Source of the DNA: Jackrogersella multiformis
Lineage: Eukaryota; Ascomycota; Sordariomycetes; Xylariales; Hypoxylaceae
NCBI GenBank assembly: GCA_902806575.1
Contig: CADCXD010000008.1
Span: 2,542,001-2,606,000, forward strand
Length of the DNA: 64,000 bases
Direction of reading: 5' to 3'
Below, piece after piece: positions 1-12,741 of this stretch; position 1 is the stretch's first letter, and every line of letters starts with the position of its first letter. The notes under the pieces were generated by a model, which was not told the DNA's origin, made no database searches, and saw only the letters and a list, made by a program, of their open reading frames with translations. A program made the position numbers and the translations under genes.

Positions 1-2208
1 AAGAAGTGACACGTGCGGTGTCCTATGGAGACTAATCGTCCGATTGCGAACTCGATTGCGAGCTCAAGAATTCGGCGATGGCTTGACTCAAACCCCGAGC
101 GACCCGCGCCGCAAGCAGACAGGACGGCCTAGCAAATGAGACTTGGGCAAATGCTTATTTCGATCACAAACGCAACATCGTATTACTAGGAGGTATGTAC
201 ACTACCTACATAGTGTAGTAGTGTACAGCGCAACATCTGATATCCACGGGTGAGCCGAGCCTTGATGGGCAGCTTCATGCTGCAGCGAAATGAAGGCCGT
301 ATGCGGTCTAGCATATCTCGTAAAACCTCGTCTTACCAGCTCACCTTCGCCGGTCCAGACCATCGGTTATAATATGCCAAGAGCTGACAGGAACCTACTA
401 GGCTATACTATTAACTCTGTTCTTTTCTAGGCCACTCCTAATAATATTATTGTATTATTTATTCTACGGTCAGTACGGATTAGTCGGTAAAGAAGGTCGC
501 AATGGGCTCGGCAGGTTTCAAGGCTAGCCCTATATCTTCGTAAACTGCAACTCTACCAGATGTGTCAACCAAGGAAAATACATGGTAGGTGTGTCAGGCC
601 CATCCGAGGATTCGGGATACCAACACGCTAAGACACATGGAATTTGGGAGCCGCGGGATTTCGACTACAGTACATCCCAAATTTCCACAATTATTTTGCT
701 TTTCTTGTCTCTCAGCCTTCACACACTCGCGGCAATATGACTTGGCAAATCCCAAAGGATTTATTTCCACATCCTTATACGGTTGTACAACGTCATGCCT
801 CACTAGATAGTTTGAGGTTCCCGGTTTCATCGTAGAGCCTTTCTAGCTGATTGGTGTTGAAGCGCCATGTGCAACACTCACTACCTAGGTATCTGAAGCT
901 AGGTAATGAATTTCAAGCTCATTGTAGCCTCCATGCGGTGCTATCATAGTGCAGGGCTAGATGGTCCCTGTCTTATCAGCCCTAGCTTTTCTTGGCGAAT
1001 AATGGACATAATGAAATTTTCTTCGAGCATACCTACACCTAGGTAGTAAATGGAAGCATTAAATGACCCAAGACTACCATCGAACGTCAGTAACACAGCA
1101 TAGAGCTTGTTAGGCAAATTGATCTCACGATGTGCCTAGGTGGTTTGTTTCCAATCATACACCTGATCTGAACTACCGAAATGTTAGACCTTGTAACCCA
1201 AAAAAACAACCTACCTCTTAGTAATTCCAAGCCGATCACGTCCTCCAAATGCTCTGAAATGGGCAAGATCGGACGGGGCTTGTTTCTATATAAATAGTAC
1301 ATACATACCTGTACATATAGTGTATGTACGAGGTATGCAAGACACCGAGCTACGCCACTCATTAAAACAAGCATTTGATGCGACCAAGCCGAGCAGGCCG
1401 ATTCGCCTTTTAATTCTTCTCGTAATAGGGATCCCCCATATCTGGGGGTTGAAAGGTGGCGTCCTCCGTCCCTCCGCCGTCGCCCGTCCCCGTCGATGGA
1501 ACGTTTCTAGTGTAGCAGTCTGGCAGTGTAGGTATCTGCTGCGACAGTAACACCGGATCTTCGGTTTCTTATTTGCTATCCGCCCTGCCGCTCTTGAAAG
1601 TTGACTCTTGCGTTGTAATATCTGTACCTACCTAGGCAGTAGGCTGCTACTACGTACCTAGGTACCTAAGGTAATATTGGCCATCAGGTCCTAGGCAAGT
1701 GGTAAGTTACGCAGAGATTAGCTCTAGGTAGGAAGGTGTCACAAGTGTTCTAGTCCGTGATACGTACGGATGTGCGTCCGTAATACGTTAATCCAAGCCC
1801 CTGTAAATTAATATGTGATAGGCTATGTAATAATGTATTGTACAATGCGAGTATGTAAGTAAGCACCTCTGTACTGCGGTACCTCTTTATCCTCCTATCG
1901 CTATTATCGATGTTATCGTTCTTATCAGTTACACACCTTATCGATTGTAATAACAATTCTATTTTATTTTATTTTATCTTATCTTACCATCCGCGCATAT
2001 TTTTCCGAGCAGACCAAAAAAAAAAAACCAGAGTGCAAGGTCCGAACTTCAGCCGAAAACAAAAAAAAATCATTCGAAGCTTTTCTTCAACTTCCCAAAG
2101 CTTCGAAACCTGCCAGTCGCAAACGCGATCCATTGTCAACCGAGAAACACAGCAACTCACGAACACGCACAATCAATCCCCTTTTCGAAGACCAATCGAT
2201 CCCGCACC
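1..2208. other. gene-free left flank
   Basis: I see no protein gene here. Open frames are short, lack recognisable sequence and do not join across plausible introns. The stretch carries several copies of the CCTAGGTA-type motif (around 880-905, 1030-1045, 1625-1670). The last 250 bases are T-rich then A-rich and are probably the GAR1 promoter and 5' leader. Confidence 0.6.
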
Positions 2209-3017
2209 ATGTCGAGAGGAGCGCCGCGCGGACGAGGCGGCTTCGGGGGAGGAGGCGGTGGATTCAACGGAGGCAGCCGAGGATTCAGAGGCGGCGGTAC
2301 GTGCAAAGCTATCTCCAATCCAATCAAATCCAATCCAATCCCCTTGGGCCTAGATGTAGCATGGCAATAAATAAATAATCTATGGATATAAGTACCTAAC
2401 TAACAAACCCAACAGGCCGCGGCGGCTTCGGGCAGCGGGACATGGGCCCGCCGGACCAGATCCTGGAGATGGGCAGCTTCCTGCACGCGTGCGAGGGGGA
2501 GATGGTGTGCTCGAGCGTGAACCCCAAGGTGCCGCACTTCAACGCGCAGATCTTCCTGGAGAACAAGACCGCCGTCGGCAAGGTCGACGAGGTCCTCGGC
2601 CCCATCAACCAGGTCTACTTCACCATCAAGCCCTCCGAGGGCATCCAGGCCGCCTCCTTCAAGCCCGGCGACAAGTTCTTCATCGGCTCCGAGAAGCTCC
2701 TACCCCTCGAGAAGTTCATCCCCAGGCCTAAGCCCCCGCCCGGCGCCCCCAAGGTCAAGAAGCCGAGCCGAGGCGGCGGCGGCGGCGGCTTTGCTCGCGG
2801 AGGTGGCAGGGGCGGCCCCATACGAGGAGGCGGACGAGGGTTTAGCAGCCGCGGCGGCCCATCGAGGGGTGGCAGAGGCGGATTCAGCAACGGAAGAGGG
2901 GGAGGGGGAGGTAGCCGTGGAGGCGGCGGATTCGCCGGCAGCGGCGGCTTCAGCAGAGGCGGCAGCTCTGGAGGAGGAAGGGGACGGGGCGGATTCAGCA
3001 GGGGAGGCCGATACTAA
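2209..3017 (+). CDS. GAR1: H/ACA ribonucleoprotein subunit GAR1
   Basis: Two exons, 2209-2296 and 2416-3017, give 229 residues; the intron is 2297-2415. The product is the Gar1 core protein of H/ACA snoRNPs, which guide pseudouridylation of rRNA and snRNA in the nucleolus. The frame shows the family layout: a short N-terminal GGF/RGG tract (residues 1-35), a globular Gar1/Naf1 domain starting at MGPPDQILEMGSF (about 39-140, with FLENKTAVGKVDEVLGPIN), a proline-rich linker, and a long C-terminal arginine-glycine tract. The ATG at 2209 was chosen because it supplies the N-terminal RGG segment and splices in frame (G|GC) to exon 2. The RGG tracts are expected sites of arginine methylation. Exon 2 is much richer in GC than the surrounding sequence. 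Family assignment is firm. Confidence 0.96.
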
Positions 3018-4635
3018 GAAAGCAAGCAAGCTGGGACGCAAGATACCCCAATCCACCCACCAACCCATCAAGCAACCCTATTTTGTTTCTCCCATCCATC
3101 CATCCACCCTAGCCGATTCTCCCAGCGGCACCTCCTTCTAGAGGAGTCCCCAGCCCCCTATTCGATGTTCATGTGGTACGTACGGGAACGGCGTTACGAG
3201 GCAACTAAATTCTGAATTGTGTGTTTTTTAACAAGAAAATTACTGCTGCTACTGTCTTTTTTTATACACATGCTGCATGAGTCGGTCTTGCGTGAAGTGA
3301 AAAGAAAAATGAAGGGGGAAAGGAACGAACCAGAAGGGGCGAAGAAACAGAAACACCACTGCTATTGCTCTGTCGAGGTTCATATGGCAGGATGCGAGGC
3401 TGCTTGGCCAGCTGTGAATATACTGACTGGGCTTATGCATACGTGTGAAGCTGGGTGGTTGTGATTGTGGTGCTGATACCGATACTGATACTGGTAATGA
3501 TATTGACCGTGCTGGTATGTGTGTGGTCTTACAGTTGTGATGTTGTGCCATCAAGCAACCAAGCCCAAAGATGGCGGTATACTAAAAGGCCATCTTCTCA
3601 ACCTGCATGATATCTACCTAGGTGAAGTGTCTCTGCGAAGTAGTTCCGCTGCTGTTGGCAGATTTGCGTAGGCGGAAGAAGAACCCCTGGGCTAGGTGAG
3701 GTGAACTGAGCTGAACCTAGGTAGATGGGGTACTGCAAGATCACGTCCCCTGTTTGATTAATAGCTATGCCTGTATATATACCTTTAGTTGAACCATCTT
3801 AGCCTCCAAACCACACACAAGAGCTCATATTCTAATCTGTCTGTATACGCCTATTTCTATTTCACCCAATCCCATACCTATCACCCCGTCTCCTCCTTTG
3901 CAATGCACCGCAGGATGAGGACCATATCGCGAAGTAAAATAGTGTAATATAACGTACTAACCTACAACCACGGAGTTCTCGCCGCTATCTGCATCTGATC
4001 CCATCTTACCCTATCCATCCCCTCCCATCCCCTGCCGTTCCATCCCATCTGATCTAGTCTGACTTGTCCAAAACACCCTATAGCATCCCTCTAATCCGAT
4101 CTCGTGGCCGAGACGAGACCTCTACTGCATAGCATAATATAGTCTGTGTCAACTAATCTGATCGCCGCACAGAGACGAGCTTTAACGCCCCTCAATTCAG
4201 TTCACTTCACTTCAGTTCGGTTCGGGTTGGTTAAGGCCAGACGTTCTACTCTGTACGCCACGTCCACTGTATTCACTCTGGATATTCCACTCCACTCCAC
4301 TACACGCACGCGAGGTATAAAAACAGCAACAACAGCACCAACGAAACCCAACGCCGCGCGCAAAAGACCAAACGGGGGGTAGCGGAAAGGTATACCTGGA
4401 AAGGTATACGGCATACCCTACTATCTATCGTTCAGACCGAACGCGAAACTCGTCGTTCTCTTCCTCTTCCACTTTCCCTTTCCATATCCCGTTCCATATC
4501 CATATAAAAGAACCCGTACCGCCGGAACACGTGCTTCGCCTGCCTGAACGACTACGACTACTCAAGGGCTTGACTACCTCTCCGTTACGAACGCACCCGC
4601 GTAACACATAACAGCTTCTGGCATCGCCCGACCGC
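3018..4635. other. intergenic, convergent 3' flanks
   Basis: GAR1 and the SLM1-like gene converge here, so this holds two 3' UTRs and spacer. No coding frame is convincing. Pyrimidine-rich and simple-sequence stretches (for example CCATCC runs near 3060-3110 and 4000-4050) are present. Confidence 0.6.
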
Positions 4636-7362
4636 CTAGCAGGCGCCCGGGGTGTTCCCCGGCGTGCTCCTGGGGTACTCGCCGGGGACGTGGGGATTGC
4701 TATTCGTGCGGTCGCCGTACGGCCGAGCCTGCTGCACCATATGCCCGTTCTGGGCCGCGAACGGGACGCCCCCTGTCGCCGCGCCGGGCAGCGGTTTTGT
4801 GAACCCGTTGCTGGCTCCGGCTACCATCAGCGGTTCCTTTCTCTGCGAGGCGTACGCGTATTTCTGCTGCTGTGCGTCCGTCGCCATCTCGTAGGCGCCG
4901 GGGCCGGGGTTCCCCGAGTCCTGGCTCAGATTGCTGTCTAGGGTCTGAGGCGTTCCGGCGGGCTCCAGGCCAGGGACGACGACAGGTAATCGATGCTGCT
5001 GCTGCTGCTGCTGGTGGTGTTGGTTGATCGGCTCTGCGTTGTACGGGTTTACGCCATCTGCTCGCGCCTCGTGGTCAATAATTGCTGCGTGACTTGGTGC
5101 CTGGTCCATTCTCACGCTCGGGGTGTTCCCGTAGGATTGACCAACCAGCTGTGATGCCCGATTCGCGGGGTACGGCTCGATGAGGCCGCTGCCGGGCAGC
5201 GCGCCCGCGGCGGCGATCACGTCGCGGTCTTGGTTGTTCGCGTTGGCGCCGCTCATCGCGTAATCGTTTACGACATAACCCGACCCGGCGCTGCTGGGAG
5301 AGCGGGGCACTTGCAGACCTCTCTGTGCGTTAACCTGGAGATCGGAAGGGAACCGTCCCCCGGGCTCAGGCCTGTTCTGGAGGGAATCTTGGCGCGAGCC
5401 TGGGGTAGCGACGGCGGGGTCAACGGAAAAAGGTTCGTCGTCTTCATCATCTACCATGCCATCCGAACTCGTGGTACGCTGAGAGGTTCGCGAATACGTG
5501 CGAGCATGACCTCGGACAAAATTACCAAGCTCCTCGGGAGACTTCTCGGTAAGAGCCTTGATATCTTCGTACCAAGCCATCATAGTATCGTGGCTTTCAG
5601 CACGGAAGACCCAAGTATGCCCACGATGCATGGTCCCTGTCTGTCGTCCTTTGAGAACAAATTTATTGGAAGAACCTCCTTCGGTGGAGTGAGAGCCGAG
5701 CTTCTGTTCCGGCAGATATAACGACATGATAGGTGCCTGAGTCTTATCTGCAGATTTGAATTCGTGAAGATGAGTTGGTGACAACACGTACCTATCATCA
5801 AATTAGCTAGTTCATAGATCCAAATAGTGAATTCTTACCATCCGGCCGTATAGCTCTTCAAATATTTACTTTTGCGTTCAAGTAGACCTGCGCGGATCTC
5901 TTGGCACGCAAAGTGATCTCGTCCCGGATAGTGAATATGTTCGGCAGATCTCATTGGAACGTCGGGATCGACAAACTGTGAGTCTCTTTGAATGAAACTG
6001 ATCCACTCGTGATCCTTAGGCATCGAAATGGGACCAGCACGGAGCTCATCGATGGCGTTATAAGCAGCGTCCGATTCCCTCTTGATAATACCCATGTAGG
6101 CATTATAAGACTTTTGAATCTCGCCTACAACGATAGACTCTAGTTCTCGGCCCGACGACTCGAGATTCAAATACGCCTATCCCCTTATCAGATTATGTCC
6201 TCATCGGTGCCTTGGGAATTGCCTTACCTTGTGCAAGTAATTTTCCTCATCGAGCTGCTTCTCAAGCTGACGATCCACCGCGAGTCGCAAAAGGTAAGGG
6301 TCCTGTTTGCCCGTAGTCATGGAGGAGTCTAACTCATTCTGCCCCAGAATTTCTTGGAGCGCGTTGACGGCTCTCCGCGTTCCGTCCATTTCCTTCTCCA
6401 CCGAGTTCTTGAAATCGCTGGACAAGCTGCGGATCTCCTTAATTTTCTGGTTTAGATCGCTTCGCAGACCGGTCAACGCTAGAATAACATCTTCTTCGAT
6501 TTCTCGAGCCTTGTTAGCCTCCGTAATCGCATTTCTGTGGTAATTCCTTAGAATTTGGAGCGCATCGTCTAGTCCACCGGACGCGAGAAAACCGGGCGGC
6601 GTGGCCGTGTTGTTGAGGACATTAGCCAGCTTCAGCAGCGACTTGGCCCGATGCTCATAATGCGACTGTATTTCCCTAAAATACGCAATAAAGTCCTTGA
6701 GGATCTTTCGCCAAGCTATACGCCAATATCAGCGACGAGCCAACAAGTGAGAGTCCGATAAGACACTAGAAACGTCACAACTTACAATGAAACCTATTGG
6801 ATAGTAATTCTGTTGGACTACCCGAAGTCGGCACGGGGCAGTAGAATGCGCTATGGATCTCGTCCGAGTCATGAGAGCTCTGCAGAACTAGACTTCTAAC
6901 ACTCCCGGCCTTCATACTCCTGCGACTGCTGCTCCGCTTGAGACTGCCGCTCCTACGCATCGAGCTCTTCTTCTTTAGGGTGTTCCCCCTCGATAGGGAT
7001 ATGCCGTGGGCGCTGGCACCATCGCTGGTGATGACCTCTTGTCGCGAGGATGTAGAATTCGAGCGCTGCATGGTGGAATGCGGATAATAATTCTGCTGGG
7101 TAGTTGGGCCGTCGGCGACTGAGCTTCCTCTCACGCTCACATCCCACTCCTCGGTAAACTTGGGTTGGCGGTTATCGTTCTGGGGCGGTGCGATGTAAGA
7201 ATTCGCTACAGTGTTGGACAGTGTTTCGTCATCGACGTGAGGTGTCCTTTGTGGCTGGTGGTACGCAAAGTAACTACCGGAATTAGGCCTCGAGTAGCTG
7301 GCTACTGCTGCACCGCCGTTAGGGAATCCTCCTGACTCCAAGGTGGTGAGGGGTTGGTTCAT
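4636..7362 (-). CDS. SLM1: SLM1/SLM2-like PtdIns(4,5)P2-binding PH and F-BAR-like protein
   Basis: Four exons (7362-6786, 6715-6228, 6176-5839, 5791-4636) give 852 residues. Slm proteins bind PtdIns(4,5)P2 at the plasma membrane, work with eisosomes and act downstream of TORC2 and calcineurin. Order seen: a serine-rich N-terminus with basic RSGSLKRSSSRRS; a helical F-BAR-like region (about 190-430) holding LTGLRSDLNQKIKEIRSLS; and a PH domain (about 446-565) containing AGWYVLSPTHLHEFKSADK. A disordered tail has a short polyglutamine run (QHHQQQQQQH). All three junctions restore family-like sequence. The frame stays open upstream of the ATG at 7362 to an acceptor-like TCTAG at 7434-7438, so a further 5' coding exon is possible. 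Family is confident; the exact start is not. Confidence 0.93.
4997..5022 (-). repeat. CAG/CTG triplet run coding for polyglutamine
   Basis: A short CTG run on the plus strand encodes a polyglutamine stretch in the disordered tail of the SLM1-like protein. Such runs often vary in length between strains. Confidence 0.8.
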
Positions 7363-7560
7363 ATTAGAACTGGTGCTGAGAGGAGCGGACGCCGATGGAG
7401 GCTTGGCAGACAGGAATGGTGTTGACGCAACCCTAGACTAAAGAGCTGGTCAGAAATAATGGATGTATTCACCGACTAGGTAAGCGTGAAGGATTGAAGG
7501 TTTGAGACTAAGAATGATTCAAGAGCCGGACAGTCTGTAGCTTCAACTGTCTCAGTCTTG

Positions 7561-7588
7561 TAGACTGTAGACTGTAGACTGTAGACTG
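7561..7588. repeat. tandem heptamer (TAGACTG)x4
   Basis: Four exact copies of the 7-base unit TAGACTG lie head to tail, followed by a degenerate TAGAGTAGAG tail, in the upstream flank of the SLM1-like gene. Confidence 0.9.
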
Positions 7589-9265
7589 TAGAGTAGAGTA
7601 TCTAGCGCACCTTAGACCTTCTTGAACGGCCACCTAGGTAACAATAAGGAACGGCCTGTATTCTAAGGTTTGGTTCGTAGGTGATAGCTGCATAGAGTTT
7701 GAAATAGCTGCAGATGGCGTAACGAATAGGTAGACTTCTTTGACTTCGATAATGCGAAGGTTTACGACCTTCGAAGCGGTTTATCCGAGGTTCTGGATGT
7801 CAACGATCTCGCATAGTACCTAAGTAAATAACAAGTCAGCCTAAATAGATCTAGATGGCTAGGGTAATATTATAGGTTGCAATAATATAGGTAGGATGGG
7901 AATGGTATGCTCGAGGAATCATAGCAACCAGGTATATTGGTAGACTCCAATTGACAAGCTTAAAGGAGGCTTGGAAGCGTCGCGAATAGGACTCTACATA
8001 CACGATTCGGAAGTATTCGGTATTCAGTATTCGTTGTTTCGAAGTTAGGCGATAATTCGATTGGGCTCTAATAAAATAAAGTAAAGATGATTGATTCAGA
8101 TAGTTGACTAAGTTGCGATTCGGATGCAATTGGTAACAGGATGTCGGAATGGCCGTTGGTGGTAAGAGTTAAGAAGAAAAAAAGGGGAACCAGTTACTTG
8201 AACTTAAACACCGACCACGGAAAGAGAGGGAAAAAGGATTACTTGGAGGGGATTGTGGAGTGACGATGATGGCGTTGTCGTCACCTTTGCGCCTTCCCCA
8301 GCTTGCTGTGCCCATTTCTGTCCACACCAAGACTCGAATAAGCTTAGCTTAGCTGAGGTACCTACGCATTGTACCTACAGTACGGTGGGTCGATGCCATC
8401 CGCATTCGGTAATCTAAATGACAGGCACTTTAAATGGTGGGGTTTGATTGCTCTATTGAGTCTTTGTTACACTAGAGAGAACTATGACGTAACCTACTTA
8501 TTACTTACCTTTTATGCGGAATTATCCGTTAATCTCTCTCACCTCACCTCACTCTCTCCTTCTACAAAATGTTCACATCGAGCTGGGGATTTGTGCCTTG
8601 AAATATTGCAGCTACTAACGTTTCCTAACATCGTACCTCCCTAGGTACATACATAAATACATACCTAGCATACATATATACTATGTCAGTCCATGTTAGT
8701 AACGTTACCTTTTAACATGTGATCCTGATGCTTCCCCTTCCCCTTCCCCTTCTCCTTTTCCTTCACCTAGCCAAGCCTAGACTATTGAGTAAAGCTATCA
8801 CGACCTTCAACCCCTGTTCCCGGCGGGAGGGAGCCAAGTACCTAGGTATTGTTTTCAACGTCGTTACAGCGCTAGCGATCACCTACGTCCCAAATTATGT
8901 CATCGACAATCTACAGCACTAAGCCATGTAACCTTACCGAAGTCGCATCTACGTGGTCTAGTACCTACATACCTTATATTGAAACGAGACAAGTCTAGAA
9001 TGACATGCAGCTTAGCTTGTGTCTTACCTAGTGTACATGTAGGTACCTACTAGGTAGTGTATTCGATTAACTCATTAAGGCTGAGGGGAACTTATTAACC
9101 TTCTTATTAGCTTTCATATACTATACCTAGGTACCTCGGTAGGTAAGCAACCACGTATCAGATGCTTCAAATCTGACCTATATCAATACCACAGTCTATT
9201 CACTCTAAGGTCACACATAATCTTAAGAATATCAGCCTTCATAAATCTCAATGTCTTATCTTGAT

Positions 9266-9301
9266 AATAATCTTAATAATCTCAATAATCTCAATAATCT
9301 T
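9266..9301. repeat. tandem nonamer AATAATCT(C/T) x4
   Basis: Four head-to-tail copies of a 9-base unit that differ only at the last base (T, C, C, T). It lies in gene-free sequence. Confidence 0.85.
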
Positions 9302-9679
9302 AACAATTACTTGCTCACACACCAGGACTCAAACATTGCCCTAGGCACTCCCACTGTCACCCAGTTCCTTACATACATGCTTGCTTGTTTGCTCACTCGG
9401 TTCCAAGAACGAAGCCCGCGCCATCAAACCCCCTATCCCTTAAACGCCTTGCTTATGCAAATGCTAGTTTCTGCATCCTGATTTGACATTAACATTAAAG
9501 GCGTCAGCCACCCGTCCGGTACGCCGTTTCCCATGCGGTTTGTCATTATGCCATTCTGCTGCTGGTCGTTTCGTTTGCGCAACGACAGAAGAGTTCCAAT
9601 CTTGGCTACTAAAATGCCATCACCATTCCTAATTAGTTAAATTACGTTCCTCGCCTTTCCCTAGGAAGGCCTCCATACT

Positions 9680-11431
9680 TTAGACCAGCTCCGATATAGA
9701 CTTCACCGATTCGGAAGTTGTGGAGTGCTTAATTCTGCCCTTCCGTCTCGGCGGCGGTGCTTTTGGTGGAGCTCTTTTGGCGCTTCTAGTGCCATTTTCG
9801 AGCCCTGTAGGAGCATAAGGTATACCGTGTCGGTGCTTCGGTACCTCGGGAAGTTGTTTCTTCGACCTGCTTGACCTTGGCGCATCTTTTGCTTGCCCAC
9901 TAGTACTTGGACGAGCCACGTCCTTCTTGGCCAATGCCTTTGATTTCGTTTCGACTTCAGCATCGGTTCTGATTTTGGTCTCGGCTTTGGCGTCAGCCTT
10001 CCTGCTCGGCGTCTGGACACCCGGCTTCTCCATGACAGCCGCCACGTCCACGACGCTAACGTTACTGCCAGTGTCATGGTGCGAGAGGCTAATGCCGAGG
10101 AATTTGCGTGCAACTTCGCCGGCACCTAGACTTATGCACTCGTCAGAAAGCCACTTGACCTTAGCCACGCGATCCACGAGCCTCATCGTTGTCTCATCCA
10201 CCGGGGCGAAGTGAGTATTCCCTGAGCCAGCCAATATCCTTAGCAGTTTCTGCACCTCGTCCTTTTTGTAGTGAGGCGGTTGGTTGAGCTGCGTGTGCGA
10301 GAGCAAGGGGTATAGGACGCGAAGGTACGTATGTCGCAAAGCCATCAATTCATTCGGCAGGTCGAGAAGATTGCGGATAATGACATCGAGGAGCACTCGC
10401 AAGTCATTAGTATAGAAGTATTCGTACGTGGCTTTGGTGGTAAAAAGTAGGTATAGGAGCTTTAAGATAAGAAGCTGCAGTGACGTCTCGGTTTCGCGGT
10501 TGAGAAGGAGTATGATGTTCTCGCCAAATGTCCTGTAACTCGGTCCGTATATACTGAGACACTTGACAACTCTGTTTGTCAACGGCGCGGTCGGCGAGGC
10601 AGGTTCGTTCGTGGCAGTGGTAGATGCAACCATGTACTGCTCATTAAGGACGAGCTGTCGCTAGATAAGCACGGGAAGCATAATTCATGATTTTATCTTG
10701 ACTTACAAGAACGCGGATGATGGGATAGTGGTACGGGTCGTGTGCATCATCGGACAAGCCCTCGATGAGTTGGAATAGATAGGTCACAAATCCATCGTCG
10801 ACATGTAAAAGATCTTCGATGCGGAGTTGTTCGATCCGCGACATCTCGTACATCAAGTCGAGCAATAATCGGTGCAGGCCCGGATCGTCGTACTTTCGAT
10901 CATTAATTAATTCGACTAGTCGGTGAAAACATCCCTCTTCGATCATTCGTTGAAAGGTAGCCTCCTCTGCTCGACCGTCGAGTAGTAAGAAACTGACGAT
11001 GACGTATAGGGGACCGGGCTCATCCTCCTGCAGCAAACTATAGATAATCTGCTTGCGCACGTAGTCCGGGTCGGTGCGGAAGAGACTTCCATCGAGGAGG
11101 CTTTGCGAACAATTCGCTACATCGTCTTCGGACTGGGAGAATTCGTCTCGACACCGCGACGCGAGGTAGAGCCATGATCTTAGGGCGTCATCAATGGTTT
11201 CGTGAGCTTCGGCGGGGCACTGGATAGTGACGACTTTATGTAGTTCTAAGGGAAAAGGATTGGTTGTCAGCTGTTTGTTTGTCTGCCGAAAGAGGAAACG
11301 GAAGAGGATCGAATAGACAAGCATCGAATAGAAAAGGAGAGATGGAAACCGATAAAAAAGAAAAGCTGGGGCGTACCGTTCCATAGTTGCTCCTCATTCT
11401 CTATCGAATAACTGGTGTCTGAGTCGGCCAT
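9680..11431 (-). CDS. LDB17: LDB17/SPIN90-type actin patch protein
   Basis: Three exons (11431-11377, 11245-10707, 10654-9680) give 522 residues. Ldb17 regulates Arp2/3-driven actin at endocytic patches; its animal relative SPIN90 binds and activates Arp2/3. The leucine-rich all-helical core runs from about residue 20 to 350 and includes HYPIIRVLLVLNEQYMV across the second junction. The C-terminal third is disordered and basic, with proline motifs (KRAPPKAPPPRRKGR) that fit SH3 binding. The ATG at 11431 gives an 18-codon first exon that splices as G|AA to WNELHK. The second intron has two in-phase acceptors six bases apart (10661 and 10655). I chose the downstream one because it gives the uninterrupted RVLLVLNEQ sequence. 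Confidence 0.9.
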
Positions 11432-12741
11432 ATTTGATTAGAGCCCAAGCAACAGTAAGGTATTACCCATTACCCGGCATCTCATCACGAAGTCCAATGG
11501 CCGAATACCGAATGTGAGTGAGCGCAGTAAAAAGGAATACTCGTATCGTATAACATGTAATAAAAAATAAAACAAAATATGATAGGCAGTCAAGTCAGAG
11601 GTCTGCAAGGTGAAATCATACATAACCCAACCTCGCAATTCGCGTGGCTGCGGTAGAGAATGTCGATCAGACCAGACGTGCTGCAGCGATATTATGCGTT
11701 CGTTGGCTGTTGGCTGTTGGCCGTTGGGGGAAGAGGGAAATAAAAAGGGCAGGATACAGGTAGGTACTAGGTATTCACTAGTTAGGCCTAGGTACCAAGG
11801 TAGGTATCCAAAGCTCTAGCTATTTTCCTACTTTCGAGGTAGGTACGTACCTAGAGTTAGTTCCCCCCGCGTTGTGCACAGGCCAAATTTAGGGGGGTTT
11901 TTACCTAAGGTTTAGGGTTTATGAACTCATGGATACATAGTACATACAGTTCGTGAACCGGATATATACATAAATACGGCTCTCAATCTAAGTTACGAGG
12001 TATACTTTATCTAAGGTTTGACATTAACGTGAGGCGTTTGATTCATCAAGTATAGCGCGTCCGACACTTTTGCCTAAGCTTGATTAGGTACCTACCAGCT
12101 TTTGTGCACTGAATAAATCCATGAATGTGTTCACATTTTACGGAAAGCGTCCGTAACAGCTTGTAGCTTGACACCAGGCTTTTGTGGGTCAATATAGCTC
12201 AAAGGCCATGTCTTCTCGGCAGTCGGTGGGTCCCGGCGGTCTTCACCGGGCCATACTCCGGGCCATATTCCGGGCCTCAGCACGTTTATAATTTATCATC
12301 TTTATAAACAGCATACCTTTTACCTTCAACATAATTTGAAGCAGTTAAATAATATACGTAAACTGAAGCTTAAGATAATTACCACTAAACGTTCGCTTTT
12401 ACCTCGTTAAGCACTACAAAAGTAACACATGAATTAATTACTTGCCCTTTATTAATGACTAATTAGCAGTATTATTAATAGTGAGATACGCTGTACTGCA
12501 ACAACATTGTATGATTTATACCAACAAGGTTTTATAAAGATTTTGAAGCTATACTCCAGGTTAGTAATTTTAGTATTTTCAAAAGGATTGGTTTGTGTTG
12601 CTGCTGAAGCCATCCAGGGCTTTTAGCAATAAAAATTAGGTAGGTTAGTTGGGTCTCGTACTGGAGATTGGTGAAAAAGGGTTGATAACCTTAAGTTAAC
12701 CCAGCATATAGCCTCAAGGTCTTCAGGGTGGCATTTATTAG
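11432..12741. other. AT-rich gene-free interval
   Basis: No gene is supported. The left part is the LDB17 promoter side with several TACCTAGGTA motifs (11760-11850). From about 12280 to 12740 the sequence becomes strongly AT-rich with frequent stops in all frames. That could be the 3' flank of the HET relic or decayed repeat DNA. Confidence 0.55.

Larger units (their letters stand above)
7363..9679. other. gene-free interval with simple repeats
   Basis: This lies between the SLM1-like start and the LDB17 stop codon. No coding frame is supported. It holds the SLM1 promoter and leader, a tandem heptamer at 7561-7588, a tandem nonamer at 9266-9301, CT-rich runs near 8735-8765 and copies of the TACCTAGGTA motif near 8640, 9035-9060 and 9125-9145. 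Confidence 0.6.

Noticed and set aside
2700..3071. Alanine/serine-rich minus-strand frame over GAR1
   Set aside because: It is the reverse reading of the GAR1 RGG tract and has no independent support.
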